Shown here one piece after another: positions 1-7,927 of a stretch of 22,038 bases of DNA. The position numbers were made by a program, and so were the translations under genes. How positions within the stretch are numbered: the first letter of the stretch is position 1; each line of letters begins with the position of its first letter. The notes below the pieces were generated by a model that worked only from the letters and a program-made list of their open reading frames with translations, had not been told where the DNA came from and did not search any database. Source of the DNA: Desulfurococcales archaeon (GTDB lineage: Archaea > Thermoproteota > Thermoprotei_A > Sulfolobales > WAQK01); the NCBI GenBank assembly GCA_027016915.1, contig JALURJ010000281.1, forward strand, positions 1 through 22,038. The letters are read 5' to 3'.

Positions 1-554
1 GGCTCCCACCCTATGAGCTTTACAAGAAGGGCTTGGTAAGGGGGTTCCAGATCCCCCGCCTATGGAGGCGCATGGCCGTCATAGAGAACACCACTACAGC
101 CATGAGGGTGAGCGTGGGAGAGACTCCGGGGCAGGCTCTGTTGAAGAGGCGTGCTTGGATTGGATGGGAGCGGGGGATCCTCGGGAAACTCCACAGGATG
201 CTGGAGAACCTAAACATACTACATGTGAGCCTTCACACCACCGACTCGGTAAGCGGCGGTCAGATGAAGCTCACAGATATAAGCCGAGCCCTCGCAGGCG
301 AAGCCCGAATACTACTGCTGGACGAGCCCACGGCAGGCGTGGCCCCCAGGCTGGCCGGGGATATTTTCAAACACCTTGACAGGCTGAACAAGGAGTTCGG
401 CCTAACAATCTTCGTGATAGAGCATAGGCTTGAGGTTTTATTTGAACATGTTGAGAGGGTCATAGTTATGCATGAAGGCAGGATCCTTGTAGAGGGTACG
501 CCGGACCAAGTAGCTAATGATCCAAGAGTGCTAGAAGCATATCTGGGTGGGTAG
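1..554 (+). CDS. livG: LivG-type branched-chain amino-acid ABC transporter ATPase (5' truncated by window)
   Basis: C-terminal part of the cytoplasmic ATPase subunit that powers a LIV-type importer. The open frame runs in from the left edge (codons in phase with position 3), so the start and Walker A lie outside. Visible parts are a LivG-like Q-loop segment (GLVRGFQIPRL), a signature motif read as VSGGQ instead of the usual LSGGQ, Walker B (ILLLDEP) followed by TAGVAP, and the switch histidine in VIEHRLEVL. The end (LVEGTPDQV, then VLEAYLGG) is typical of LivG. The internal GTG at position 33 is not the start, because conserved LivG sequence precedes it. It is followed after 2 nt by livF, so it belongs to the livGFHM operon. 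Assignment as LivG rather than LivF is secure because a distinct LivF follows. Confidence 0.9.
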   Translation, partial: LPPYELYKKGLVRGFQIPRLWRRMAVIENTTTAMRVSVGETPGQALLKRRAWIGWERGILGKLHRMLENLNILHVSLHTTDSVSGGQMKLTDISRALAGEARILLLDEPTAGVAPRLAGDIFKHLDRLNKEFGLTIFVIEHRLEVLFEHVERVIVMHEGRILVEGTPDQVANDPRVLEAYLGG

Positions 555-556
555 CC

Positions 557-1279
557 GTGGCCGTGCTGCTTGCTGAGAACATATATGGTGGGTATGGGGA
601 CAGCGTAGTTATACAAGACGTCAGCATAAGGCTTGAAAAGGGAGAAATAGTGGCACTTGTAGGGCCTAACGGCTCCGGAAAGTCTACCCTCATAAAAACT
701 ATCTACGGTGTTGCGAGGCTATTCAAGGGCAAAGTGCTCTTTGAAGGGCGGGATGTCACGGGGCTGCCCCCTGAGGTTAAGACTAGGATCGGTATGAGCT
801 ACGTCCCCCAAACCTACAATATATTCCCAGACCTCACGGTCCAGGAGAACCTCGAGATGGGTGCCTACATTATAGACGACCCGGCCAAGATCGCTGATAG
901 AATGGAACTAGTTTTCAGCATCTTCCCGGACCTTAAGGTTTTCAGAGAAAAGCTTGCAGGCGAACTCAGCGGGGGGCAGAGGCAGATGCTTGCAGTGGCG
1001 AGGGCTCTCATGACAGAGCCTAAAGTCATGTTCCTCGACGAGCCGACTGCAGGACTGGCGCCGAAAATAGCGATAGGCCTGCTTAAAACGCTGATCAGGA
1101 TAAGGGAGGAGACCAACATACCAATGCTCCTCGTCGAGCAGCATGCTAGGAGGGCCCTACAGCTGGCTGACAGGGGCTATGTGCTGGTCTCCGGCCGCAT
1201 AGCCGTTGAAGGCAGGGGTGACGAGATTCTCTCAAGGAAGGATCTTCAGGAGCTATTCCTGGGCATCCAGAAGAGGTGA
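557..1279 (+). CDS. livF: LivF-type branched-chain amino-acid ABC transporter ATPase
   Basis: Second ATPase of the LIV-type importer, 240 aa, the usual LivF length. It has a Walker A motif GPNGSGKST (36-44), Q-loop Gln in VPQTYNIFPDLTVQENL (about 85), signature LSGGQRQ (137-143), Walker B VMFLDEP (157-163) followed by TAGLAP, and the switch His in VEQHA (196). All catalytic residues are present. It starts with GTG 2 nt after livG and ends in a GTGA overlap with livH, indicating translational coupling. Like its partners it should drive uptake of branched-chain amino acids or related amides; the substrate cannot be decided from the ATPase. Confidence 0.93.
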   Translation: MAVLLAENIYGGYGDSVVIQDVSIRLEKGEIVALVGPNGSGKSTLIKTIYGVARLFKGKVLFEGRDVTGLPPEVKTRIGMSYVPQTYNIFPDLTVQENLEMGAYIIDDPAKIADRMELVFSIFPDLKVFREKLAGELSGGQRQMLAVARALMTEPKVMFLDEPTAGLAPKIAIGLLKTLIRIREETNIPMLLVEQHARRALQLADRGYVLVSGRIAVEGRGDEILSRKDLQELFLGIQKR

Positions 1280-2217
1280 TGAGGGTGGTCCCTACACTAG
1301 TATATACTGTTTTTAGGGCAGTGCTGGACGGCCTTCTGGAGGGAAGCCTCTACGCGCTCATGGGCTTCGGCCTGACCATAGTTTTCCGTGTAACAAGGGT
1401 TGCAAATTTCGCCCACGCAGAATACGTTACCTACGGCGCCTATGCCGCCTATGTTGCAATGGTTGCCTGGGGACTGGGCCTGATACCATCAGCCATAGTA
1501 GCGGCCCTCGCAGTGGCTGCCGTAGCGCTGGCCAGCGACGAACTAGTCTTTAAGCCGCTTTGGCGCAGGGGGTCGACGCCGCTGCACTTCCTTGTAGCCT
1601 CCATAGGTGTAGGTCTGGTGCTCAGATTCAGCCTTCAGGCGGTCGCAGCAGCCGTACCAGGCTACCTGAACATCAGGCTGCCGAGGTTTCCTCCAACCCT
1701 TACCGTGGTGGGTGGTAAAGTTGCTATTAACGTGGTTCATGCCGCCGCACCGCTACTTGCGTTGAGCACTACTGTAGCCCTACACATATTGTTCACAAAG
1801 ACCAAGCTGGGCAAAGCTATGAGGGCTACAGCATCTAACCCGACATTGGCCAGGATCTCGGGGATCAACGTGATCATGGTAAGGAGGGTTACCTGGATCA
1901 TCGGCGGCCTTCTGGCAGGCCTCTCAGGCTTCATAATATCCTACTATATACAGGCAAACCCGGAGGTTGGGTGGAACTTCCTGCTCTGGATGTTCGCGGC
2001 TGCTATAGCCGGAGGCTTCACCTTTTATGGAACCATACTGGCAGGCCTGATACTTGGCATTGTCGGCCAGGTAGCCATCATACTTGCAGGCTACTATGCT
2101 GGGATAACAACAGCATACAAGCCAGCTATAGCTCTGGTAATAATGGTCCTCGTGCTCCTCTTCCGCCCCGAGGGCATAATCAGGATACAAAGTCTGGGAT
2201 TAAGAAGGAGGGCGTAA
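1276..2217 (+). CDS. livH: LivH-type branched-chain amino-acid ABC transporter permease
   Basis: Membrane subunit, 313 aa and strongly hydrophobic, with multiple predicted transmembrane helices. It carries the LivH family segment near the N-terminus (GSLYALMGFGLTIVFRVT followed by NFAHAE) and the cytoplasmic coupling segment TKLGKAMRATASNPTLARISGI, which contacts the ATPases. The C-terminus (LLFRPEGI) is also typical. The start is either GTG at 1276, overlapping the livF stop by 4 nt, or the ATG one codon later. livM follows after 4 nt. It pairs with LivM to form the pore. Confidence 0.93.
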   Translation: MMRVVPTLVYTVFRAVLDGLLEGSLYALMGFGLTIVFRVTRVANFAHAEYVTYGAYAAYVAMVAWGLGLIPSAIVAALAVAAVALASDELVFKPLWRRGSTPLHFLVASIGVGLVLRFSLQAVAAAVPGYLNIRLPRFPPTLTVVGGKVAINVVHAAAPLLALSTTVALHILFTKTKLGKAMRATASNPTLARISGINVIMVRRVTWIIGGLLAGLSGFIISYYIQANPEVGWNFLLWMFAAAIAGGFTFYGTILAGLILGIVGQVAIILAGYYAGITTAYKPAIALVIMVLVLLFRPEGIIRIQSLGLRRRA

Positions 2218-2221
2218 AGCC

Positions 2222-3319
2222 ATGCCTGACCTACTCTCACTGCTCAAGGACCCGCTCTTCATAGACATAGTCGTCATATTTGGGGTCTACATGATACTCT
2301 CGCTGAGCTTCAACATAGAGTATGGCTTCACCGGCATACCAAACCTGGGTAAGGTCCTGTTCTACGCCATTGGCGCATATGTTGCTGGAGTCATTGCTGC
2401 GTGGATCGCTTTAAGGATAGCGGCTTTCACCCCCAAGACCCCGGCGGAGGGGCCAGCCTACTGTGCCTACGGCGCCCCCCAGACGATTACCGAGGTTTTC
2501 AAAACCAACCCTGAGTTCGCTATAGGGGTCTTTCTCCTAAGCCTTATTATAGGGGCCGCTGCAGGGGCGGTGCTCGGTGTGCTGGCAAGCTATCCAGCCC
2601 TCAGGCTTAGGGAGGATTTCCTAGCAATAACCCTTCTAGCCTTCTCGGAGATTGGGAGACTCATAACGAGGACCGAATGGTGGCCCGTCTGCGCCCACTA
2701 CGGTATCCGCGGCATAGCGACGCCCTTCGCGTGGCTTGGAGAGTATAGCCGTACCATCTACATGTTTCTAGTGCTGGTTATGGCCGCCCTGATGTACCTG
2801 CTGGCCGAGAAGCTGGTCAACAGTCCATGGGGCAGGGCCATGAAAGCGGTGAGAGACGACGAGCTGGCCGCCGAAGTCTACGGCAAGAACCCGGCCAGGG
2901 TGAGGGCCCAGGCCATGGCAGTGGGTTCTGCCATGGCCGCTGTAGCCGGAACGCTCTACGCTTTTTACCTTGGATCGATAATGCCCGACGACTTCATGCC
3001 GATAGTCACGTTCCTAGCCATAGCCATGGTGATGCTGGGAGGCACTGCCAACAATAGAGGCGTGGTGGTCGGCGTGGCCGTGCTGGTGTTAGTGGACAGG
3101 CTTTTCAACGCCTCGGTGCTGGAGAGGAAGTTCGGCATACCGCTGCCCGACTATCTCGCCAACTCTATCGCCTACCTGAAATACGTGGTCATAGGCATGG
3201 TGATTATACTAATACTGATATTTGGTCCGCAAGGCCTTATACCGGAGAAGCCTCTGAAGACGCCAGTAGTGGAGGAGACCAAGAAGAGGCTGAAAATGCT
3301 TGCCAGGAAAGAGAGCTAA
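2222..3319 (+). CDS. livM: LivM-type branched-chain amino-acid ABC transporter permease
   Basis: Second pore subunit, 365 aa. Family marks are FNIEYGFTGIPNLG near residues 30-43 (the usual N-x-x-x-G-x-x-x-x-x-x-G), LRLREDFLAITLLAFSEI (127-144) and the coupling segment GRAMKAVRDDELAAEVYGKN. Predicted external loops between helices hold two cysteines (about 81 and 157) that could form a disulfide; this is inference. ATG start 4 nt after livH. The stop codon overlaps the stop of the convergent hypA by 4 nt. No periplasmic binding-protein gene follows, so it must lie upstream of the window or elsewhere. Confidence 0.92.
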   Translation: MPDLLSLLKDPLFIDIVVIFGVYMILSLSFNIEYGFTGIPNLGKVLFYAIGAYVAGVIAAWIALRIAAFTPKTPAEGPAYCAYGAPQTITEVFKTNPEFAIGVFLLSLIIGAAAGAVLGVLASYPALRLREDFLAITLLAFSEIGRLITRTEWWPVCAHYGIRGIATPFAWLGEYSRTIYMFLVLVMAALMYLLAEKLVNSPWGRAMKAVRDDELAAEVYGKNPARVRAQAMAVGSAMAAVAGTLYAFYLGSIMPDDFMPIVTFLAIAMVMLGGTANNRGVVVGVAVLVLVDRLFNASVLERKFGIPLPDYLANSIAYLKYVVIGMVIILILIFGPQGLIPEKPLKTPVVEETKKRLKMLARKES

Positions 3320-3735
3320 GAGTTTTTCTCCTCAGCTCTAAGCCTGGAAACCCTAATATCCCTCCCCTTCACAACCTCTGTCTCCATGGAGCCGCACTTC
3401 GGACATTTAAACAACCTGGTCACAGCCTCAGGGTACAGGTGTAGGGCAAGCCTGGATGCCTCGTCCAGCCCTTCCACAGCCTCCCGCTTCACACTCCATT
3501 CAGCCTTACACTTGTTGCATCTAAGCATAGGCTCCACTACTCTGAAAATGACCTTAGCCCCCTCCAGCAGGGTGCCCTGGGACATAACCTCTAAGGCGAA
3601 GCGTAGAGACTCGAGGTCGACAAGGGAGAGGAGGCCAACTTCTACCTCCACCTCCAAAACGTTGCCTAACCCCTCACGGCTGGCGGCTTCCTCAACAATG
3701 GAAATTATCCCAGCTGCTATGCTGGTTTCATGCAT
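3316..3735 (-). CDS. hypA: HypA, hydrogenase nickel-insertion protein
   Basis: Nickel metallochaperone that works with HypB to load Ni into the hydrogenase large subunit. The start was set at the ATG giving N-terminal MHE, because His2 is the conserved Ni ligand; a GTG three codons upstream would mask it. The product is 139 aa. The Zn site has CNKC (Cys73/76) and CPKC (Cys111/114). The two pairs are 34 residues apart, longer than in E. coli HypA but like archaeal HypA as I recall it. The start codon lies inside the end of hypC (8-nt overlap), so translation is probably coupled. The last gene of the hypBECA operon; its end overlaps livM tail-to-tail by 4 nt. Confidence 0.93.
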   Translation of the reverse strand: MHETSIAAGIISIVEEAASREGLGNVLEVEVEVGLLSLVDLESLRFALEVMSQGTLLEGAKVIFRVVEPMLRCNKCKAEWSVKREAVEGLDEASRLALHLYPEAVTRLFKCPKCGSMETEVVKGRDIRVSRLRAEEKNS

Positions 3736-3991
3736 CACTGACACCGGGCCTCTCTAGATCCTCGGCCTTCAGCATCGAGATGATCTCGTTCCAGGTCCTA
3801 ATGGACTCTACAGCCTCATCGGGATCCACTGTGGCTATAATAGTGCCAGCGTGAACGACTACATAGTCGCCCACCCTAACCGGAGTGAAGCTGGCGTCAA
3901 CCTCCCTCAACACCCCTCCTCCGAAGTCCACTACGGCTATCTTGCCACCCTCCTTGAGTTCCACGACCTGCGCCGGAACTCCTAGGCACAT
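3728..3991 (-). CDS. hypC: HypC/HupF hydrogenase assembly chaperone
   Basis: Small chaperone, 87 aa, that carries the Fe(CN)2CO precursor with HypD and delivers it to the large subunit. The family N-terminus MCLGVPA is present, with the essential Cys2. This fixes the start at the ATG at 3991 and not the GTG seven codons upstream; a GGTGA Shine-Dalgarno (3997-4001) 5 nt before it agrees. The middle segment VRVGDYVVVHAGTIIATVD is the conserved HypC beta-barrel strand with the PGDYVLVHAG-like motif. It lies 59 nt after hypE and overlaps hypA by 8 nt. Confidence 0.95.
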   Translation of the reverse strand: MCLGVPAQVVELKEGGKIAVVDFGGGVLREVDASFTPVRVGDYVVVHAGTIIATVDPDEAVESIRTWNEIISMLKAEDLERPGVSDA

Positions 3992-4050
3992 CCTTGTCAC
4001 CCACCAGGCCATCGAATAATATCATGCCGATGTAGGTAAAAAGATGTGTC
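3992..4050 (-). promoter_or_regulatory. hypE-hypC spacer with T-tract, TATA-like sequence and SD
   Basis: The only sizeable gap in the hypBECA run. Read on the minus strand it has CTTTTTACC (T-tract at 4038-4042), then GATATTATTC, then the hypC Shine-Dalgarno. The T-tract could terminate some hypBE transcripts, and either AT-rich stretch could act as a TATA box for a separate hypCA transcript. This is weak, position-based evidence. Confidence 0.3.
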
Positions 4051-5106
4051 TTAACAGATCCGGGGCACCAGCTCGCCGCTAGGGGGCTCAAGTATTCTGA
4101 GCCCGCCCGTCCTGGTTCTCAGGAGAACCACGCCTTTGTGCCGCTCACCCTTATACACTTCGCCGATAATCTCGGCATCCTGGAATCCTAGGGTCCGCAC
4201 ATACTCCAGCACTTCCTCCGCAGACTCGGGAGCTACGCCCAGTAAGGCCACCCCCTCGCAGGCAAGGCTCAGCGGGTCTATGCCAAGCATCTCAGAGTAC
4301 GCCCTTACAGGCTCTCGCAGCGGGACCCGTTTCTCATCAACAACGACTACCGTGCCGGTCTTGGAGGCCCAGTCGTTCAGCGCCATGGCCAGGCCCCCGC
4401 GCGTGGGATCCTGCGCTGCATGTATATGCTCCCCATACCTCTCGACGAGCGGCAACATGAGCCCGGTGAGAGGTCGGCAGTCGCTCTGCAGGCCTTCAGC
4501 CTCCGCACCTATACCGTGCTGGAGGGCCATTATGGTGGCGCCATGCTCCCCCACAGGGCCTGTCACGATGATCTTGTCGCCTGGCCTGAGGCCTACATCT
4601 ACTATAGGTCTCTCGGCAACCCCTATACCAACAGTCGTGATCACTATCTTGTCTAGCTGGCCTTGAGGCATAACCTTAAGGTCCCCGCCTATCAGTGCAA
4701 CCCCCTCTTCCCGTAGCACGGCAAGCATGGAATCCATTATCTTCTCTAGATCCTCCAGGGGAAAACCCTCCTCCACGACTATGGAGTCCATGAGGGCTAC
4801 AGGTCTGGCACCCATCATCGCTATATCGTTTATGGAGCCTGTGGCTGCCAGCTTGCCGATATCGCCGCCTGGGAAAAATATGGGGTTAACGGTGTAGGAG
4901 TCCACCGATAACACCAAGTGCCGCCCATCCGGCAGCGGAATGGTTGCCCCGTCGTCTAGCACGTCGGTGCCGTAGCCCCCCAGAGCCCTCTTCATGCTCT
5001 CCGCAAGCTTAGACAGGAGCATGTGCTGGAGAAGCTCGCCCGTTTCTCTGCCGCCAGCACCATGGGCAAGGAGCACGCTCCCGCCTAAGCTAGGTCTCCA
5101 CCTCAC
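4051..5106 (-). CDS. hypE: HypE, carbamoyl-dehydratase for hydrogenase cyanide ligands
   Basis: ATP-dependent enzyme of the PurM/ThiL/SelD-like fold, 351 aa, that dehydrates the S-carbamoyl group received from HypF to a thiocyanate at its C-terminal cysteine. The required tail PRIC is intact (last residue Cys). ATP-binding and metal motifs include the N-terminal GAGGRE, then DGATIPLPDG, VDSY and GSINDIAMMGARP. The segment HAAQDPTRGGLAMALND is the conserved PurM-C motif. The start is a GTG overlapping the hypB stop by 4 nt (GTGA), with a GGTGAT Shine-Dalgarno inside the end of hypB. Partner genes hypF and hypD are elsewhere in the window. Confidence 0.95.
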   Translation of the reverse strand: MRWRPSLGGSVLLAHGAGGRETGELLQHMLLSKLAESMKRALGGYGTDVLDDGATIPLPDGRHLVLSVDSYTVNPIFFPGGDIGKLAATGSINDIAMMGARPVALMDSIVVEEGFPLEDLEKIMDSMLAVLREEGVALIGGDLKVMPQGQLDKIVITTVGIGVAERPIVDVGLRPGDKIIVTGPVGEHGATIMALQHGIGAEAEGLQSDCRPLTGLMLPLVERYGEHIHAAQDPTRGGLAMALNDWASKTGTVVVVDEKRVPLREPVRAYSEMLGIDPLSLACEGVALLGVAPESAEEVLEYVRTLGFQDAEIIGEVYKGERHKGVVLLRTRTGGLRILEPPSGELVPRIC

Positions 5107-5780
5107 CCCTCATCACCCATGAGGGCCCTGTAGAGCTTATCTACACCTTCACCCGTCCGAGCGCTAGTCCTAACTATAGGTGCCCTGGGATTCAGGCCAC
5201 GCGCATCACGCTCCATCCTATCCACATCCACCTCTACGGCATCTGCAAGATCTACTTTATTGATCACTATGACGTCGGCTAGCCGCGTGGTTATAGGGTG
5301 TTTCAGGAACTTATCCTCCCCCTCGGTGACACTTACCACGAGCACCCTTCTATGGGCACCTAGGGGGAAGTCAGCGGGGCAGATCAGGTTTCCCACGTTC
5401 TCTATAAATAACAGCTCTAGTTTCTCCAGATCCAGGCTTTCAATAGCCTGGTATATGTGGGGAACCTCCAGGTGGCATATACCGCCTGTGTTGATCTGGA
5501 CGTTCTGAACCCCATGCCTGGCAATCCTCTCAGCGTCGAGACGGGTAGCCACATCTCCACCTATATACCCAATGCTCACGCCACTATATCCCTCCCCCAG
5601 TGCCATAGAAATCAGGCGTTCTATTAGGGAGGTTTTCCCCGAGCCAGGACTACCTAGGAACTCGTATGCCTTAACGCTATAAGCGTTTAGAAGTTCCCTG
5701 AGCTGTTTAGCCAGTTTAAGGTTTGCCTCTATGACAGATCTGCCGACCTTGATCTCAATGGTTCTAACCATAAGTTCCAT
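5103..5780 (-). CDS. hypB: HypB, hydrogenase nickel-incorporation GTPase
   Basis: GTPase, 225 aa, that drives nickel delivery with HypA. G1/Walker A is GSPGSGKT (43-50) and the metal-binding switch has TGGICHLE with Cys102-His103; ENVGNLICPA holds Cys134, and NKVDL (174-178) is the guanine-specificity motif. There is no His-rich stretch or N-terminal CxxCGC, so it lacks the extra nickel-storage site of some bacterial HypB proteins, like other archaeal forms. ATG at 5780 is preferred given the promoter spacing; an ATG three codons downstream (5771) is possible. First gene of hypBECA, divergent from hypD. Confidence 0.94.
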   Translation of the reverse strand: MELMVRTIEIKVGRSVIEANLKLAKQLRELLNAYSVKAYEFLGSPGSGKTSLIERLISMALGEGYSGVSIGYIGGDVATRLDAERIARHGVQNVQINTGGICHLEVPHIYQAIESLDLEKLELLFIENVGNLICPADFPLGAHRRVLVVSVTEGEDKFLKHPITTRLADVIVINKVDLADAVEVDVDRMERDARGLNPRAPIVRTSARTGEGVDKLYRALMGDEG

Positions 5781-5810
5781 GCCCAGTTGTAATTATCCTT
5801 AGGTTCCCCG

Positions 5811-5816
5811 TTAAAA
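5811..5816 (-). promoter_or_regulatory. Candidate TATA box for hypBECA
   Basis: TTTTAA on the minus strand, 30 nt upstream of the hypB ATG. The spacing predicts transcription start a few nucleotides before the start codon, i.e. a nearly leaderless mRNA, which fits the absence of a clear Shine-Dalgarno before hypB. A purine-rich BRE is not obvious. Confidence 0.4.
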
Positions 5817-5900
5817 GAGGTACCCTAGCCATACTTAGCGTATTATGCCTGCGGGCAAGTTTGTGTCGCTATATCATTTAGCTATCTAGATTCTATTATC

Positions 5901-6021
5901 CTGATACGAGGTCTTAGCCTTACAGGGCTGATCGCAAATAGTGGCATGAAATGGCATCCGAAGCTGATACGTCTCAGCACCATGACATCTTTTACTGCTC
6001 TCAGCATGGCATGATATGTTG
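5901..6021. repeat. Short direct repeats in the hypB-hypD spacer
   Basis: Three short sequences each occur twice. CTGATACG is at 5901-5908 and 5964-5971. GGCATGAWATG is at 5943-5953 and 6008-6018. TCTCAGCA is at 5972-5979 and 5999-6006. The first two pairs share a period of about 63-65 bp, as expected from an old partial tandem duplication or from paired protein-binding sites. The rest of the 293-bp spacer has no convincing open frame or RNA gene. Confidence 0.5.
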
Positions 6022-6037
6022 ATGTAAGCCAACATAT
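6014..6037. promoter_or_regulatory. Perfect inverted repeat upstream of hypD
   Basis: ATATGTTG (6014-6021) and CAACATAT (6030-6037) form an 8-bp perfect inverted repeat around an 8-nt centre. The right arm overlaps the AT-rich ACATATTAA (6032-6040), which stands about 38 bp before the hypD GTG and is the best TATA candidate for hypD. A factor bound here would cover the promoter, so this is a plausible operator; an RNA hairpin is less likely because it would sit upstream of the predicted transcription start. Confidence 0.45.
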
Positions 6038-6073
6038 TAAGCTGGGAAGACATGTTACTTCCCCGGGACCTTT

Positions 6074-7264
6074 GTGAAGGCTTTGGAGAGGATCTCGAAA
6101 CTGTACCGTGGCAGCGAGATTGCTGGAAGGGTTGTCGAGGCCATTCATGGCATCGCAAGCAGGATCGCTAGAAGGGAGGGTAAGGACTCCGTTGTTAAGA
6201 TAATGGATTTCTGCGGCACTCATGAGTGGACCATCACCCACTTCGGGCTGAGAAGCCTCATGCCTGGCAACGTTGAGCTGGTGGCTGGCCCGGGGTGCCC
6301 TGTCTGCATAACCCCGGCATACTACGTTGATGTCGCCATAAAGCTCGCTATGGATGGTGTCAAGGTGTTCACCTATGGTGACGCTTATAGGCTACCAGGC
6401 TCGGCTCGGAGAGGCGCTGGTGTGAGGACACTGGCGGAGGCCAAGAGTAGGGGTGGGAGTGTCGAGGTGGTGTACAGCATGCTGGACGCCGTGCGGAGGG
6501 CTAAGGAGTGGGGCGGGGAATCAGTATTTCTTGCCGTAGGCTTCGAAACCACAGCACCTGCAACGGCGTCTCCCGTAGTTCAGGGCAAGATCCCCGACAA
6601 AATGACTATAATCAATGTGCATCGCTTAACACCGCCCATAGCTAGATATGTGTTTGAGAATATTCCTGAGATACCGCTGAGGGGCGTGATAGCGCCGGGC
6701 CACGTATCAACGATCACGGGGGCCAAGGCGTGGAAATTCATACCTGAGGAGTACGGGATCCCCACAGTGGTTGCCGGCTTCGAACCCCTAGACGTTCTTC
6801 TAGCCATACTCGAGATCCTGAAACAGGTCTACGAGGATAAGCCCAGGCTGGTCAACGAGTACACAAGGACCGTGACGTGGGAGGGCAACCGCAGGGCGCA
6901 GCAGCTTATATCGGAGTGCTGCGACGTCGTGGAAGCCGCGTGGAGGGGGATAGGCTTCGTTCCCCGCAGCGGCCTCGCCTTCAAGGACAAGTACAGCCGT
7001 CTCGACGCTCTCAAGCAGTACGGGATACCCGAACTCACACCTGAGGAGTGGAGCTACGACCTACCGCCGGGGTGCAGGTGCGCCGACGTGACCCTCGGCA
7101 AGGCGAAGCCCACCGACTGCCCCATGTTCATGCGGGCATGCACCCCTGCCAACCCTTACGGGCCCTGCATGGTGAGCATGGAGGGTACCTGCTCCGTCTG
7201 GGCCAGGTTCGGCGGTGCAGGGCTGGCCGAGGAGATAGCTAAGGACATAGGGCTTCAGCCCTAG
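6074..7264 (+). CDS. hypD: HypD, Fe-S scaffold for Fe(CN)2CO assembly
   Basis: Core of the HypCD complex that assembles the Fe(CN)2CO moiety, 396 aa. Conserved features are MDFCGTHEWT (Cys47, His50), GPGCPVCITP (Cys75, Cys78), the thioredoxin-like redox/metal region GFETTAPATA, and GVIAPGHVS. The C-terminal cysteine cluster reads CRC at 334-336, Cys349, CTP at 356, CMVSMEG at 365 and Cys373, which includes the [4Fe-4S] ligands. The GTG start aligns with the family N-terminus; no strong Shine-Dalgarno precedes it, consistent with a short leader. Transcribed divergently from hypBECA. The stop overlaps the stop of the next, convergent gene by 4 nt. Confidence 0.94.
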   Translation: MKALERISKLYRGSEIAGRVVEAIHGIASRIARREGKDSVVKIMDFCGTHEWTITHFGLRSLMPGNVELVAGPGCPVCITPAYYVDVAIKLAMDGVKVFTYGDAYRLPGSARRGAGVRTLAEAKSRGGSVEVVYSMLDAVRRAKEWGGESVFLAVGFETTAPATASPVVQGKIPDKMTIINVHRLTPPIARYVFENIPEIPLRGVIAPGHVSTITGAKAWKFIPEEYGIPTVVAGFEPLDVLLAILEILKQVYEDKPRLVNEYTRTVTWEGNRRAQQLISECCDVVEAAWRGIGFVPRSGLAFKDKYSRLDALKQYGIPELTPEEWSYDLPPGCRCADVTLGKAKPTDCPMFMRACTPANPYGPCMVSMEGTCSVWARFGGAGLAEEIAKDIGLQP

Positions 7265-7905
7265 TCCAGAATGAGGCGTAGCGCCAGCGGAGAATATGTC
7301 AGGGTCCCGGTGATCCTGTTGGCCCAAACAGGTTTAACCCCATCCACATCGACAACATAGTCGTTTGTCGGGTAGCAGAAGAGGAGCCGGGCTCTTGCCA
7401 AGACTCCCTCCGAGAACTCCAACCCAGCCTCCTCAAGGGCCCGTCTGAGGAGCGTGTCCGGCTCAAAGCCCTTAGGAACTTCTTCGGCTTCCCTGAGGTG
7501 GCCTTCCTTCACGGATTCTATCCTCATAATCCAAACATCTGCCTCCGCCGCGGAGAGGAGTTCCGCTGTGCTGGAAAGGTAGCCTGGCAGAAACTCTATA
7601 CGGGGCTCCACTCTTCCATCCGAGTGCACAAGGGCCACATCCCCCCTGTCTATGCCGAGGAGCGAGAGGGCAACCCAGTATCCCGGCGGCTCCTCGGAGA
7701 TCCTGGCGGTTACCCTAAAAATCCTCGACACACCCCTGACACGCAGCATCAGCGTTCTCCTGTCAATGCGGTACGGCTCTACAGGTATCCCAAACTTGGC
7801 TGCCTCCACAAGGGCATGGTGGGCTACCCCGCTTATTCCCCCACCCACAATCCTCTCCACCTCCTCCACTAGGCGTAGCTCGATCTCCTCCAAGCCCCTC
7901 CCCAC
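7261..7905 (-). CDS. Uncharacterised protein next to hypD
   Basis: A 214-aa predicted cytoplasmic protein that I do not recognise. It has no signal peptide, no membrane helix, no cysteine pairs and a single Cys in LLFCYP. The N-terminus is charged and helical (EEIELRLVEEVERI) and is followed by GGGISGVAHHALVEAAKFGIP; the middle looks beta-rich, and a late segment reads CYPTNDYVVDVDGVKPVW. Codon use matches its neighbours, and the frame covers the whole gap between hypD and the divergent acyl-CoA dehydrogenase. The start is taken as GTG, about 29 nt from a TATA-like AAATTAAT; the frame is open further upstream but has no ATG. Its tail overlaps hypD by 4 nt. The setting hints at a link to hydrogenase maturation, but it could equally serve the acyl-CoA pathway. 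Confidence 0.75.
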   Translation of the reverse strand: MGRGLEEIELRLVEEVERIVGGGISGVAHHALVEAAKFGIPVEPYRIDRRTLMLRVRGVSRIFRVTARISEEPPGYWVALSLLGIDRGDVALVHSDGRVEPRIEFLPGYLSSTAELLSAAEADVWIMRIESVKEGHLREAEEVPKGFEPDTLLRRALEEAGLEFSEGVLARARLLFCYPTNDYVVDVDGVKPVWANRITGTLTYSPLALRLILD

Positions 7906-7927
7906 GGCCTCCAGCCATGCACGCTGT

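Noticed and set aside
4136..4666. Long plus-strand open frame opposite hypE
   Set aside because: It is a composition-driven shadow of hypE, Ser/Pro/Thr-rich with no motif; hypE is certain on the other strand.
5820..6060. Possible small RNA (C/D box type) in the hypB-hypD spacer
   Set aside because: Only partial C-box-like sequences (GTTGATG, ATGATAT) and scattered CTGA were seen, with no correctly spaced C/D and C'/D' set on either strand.
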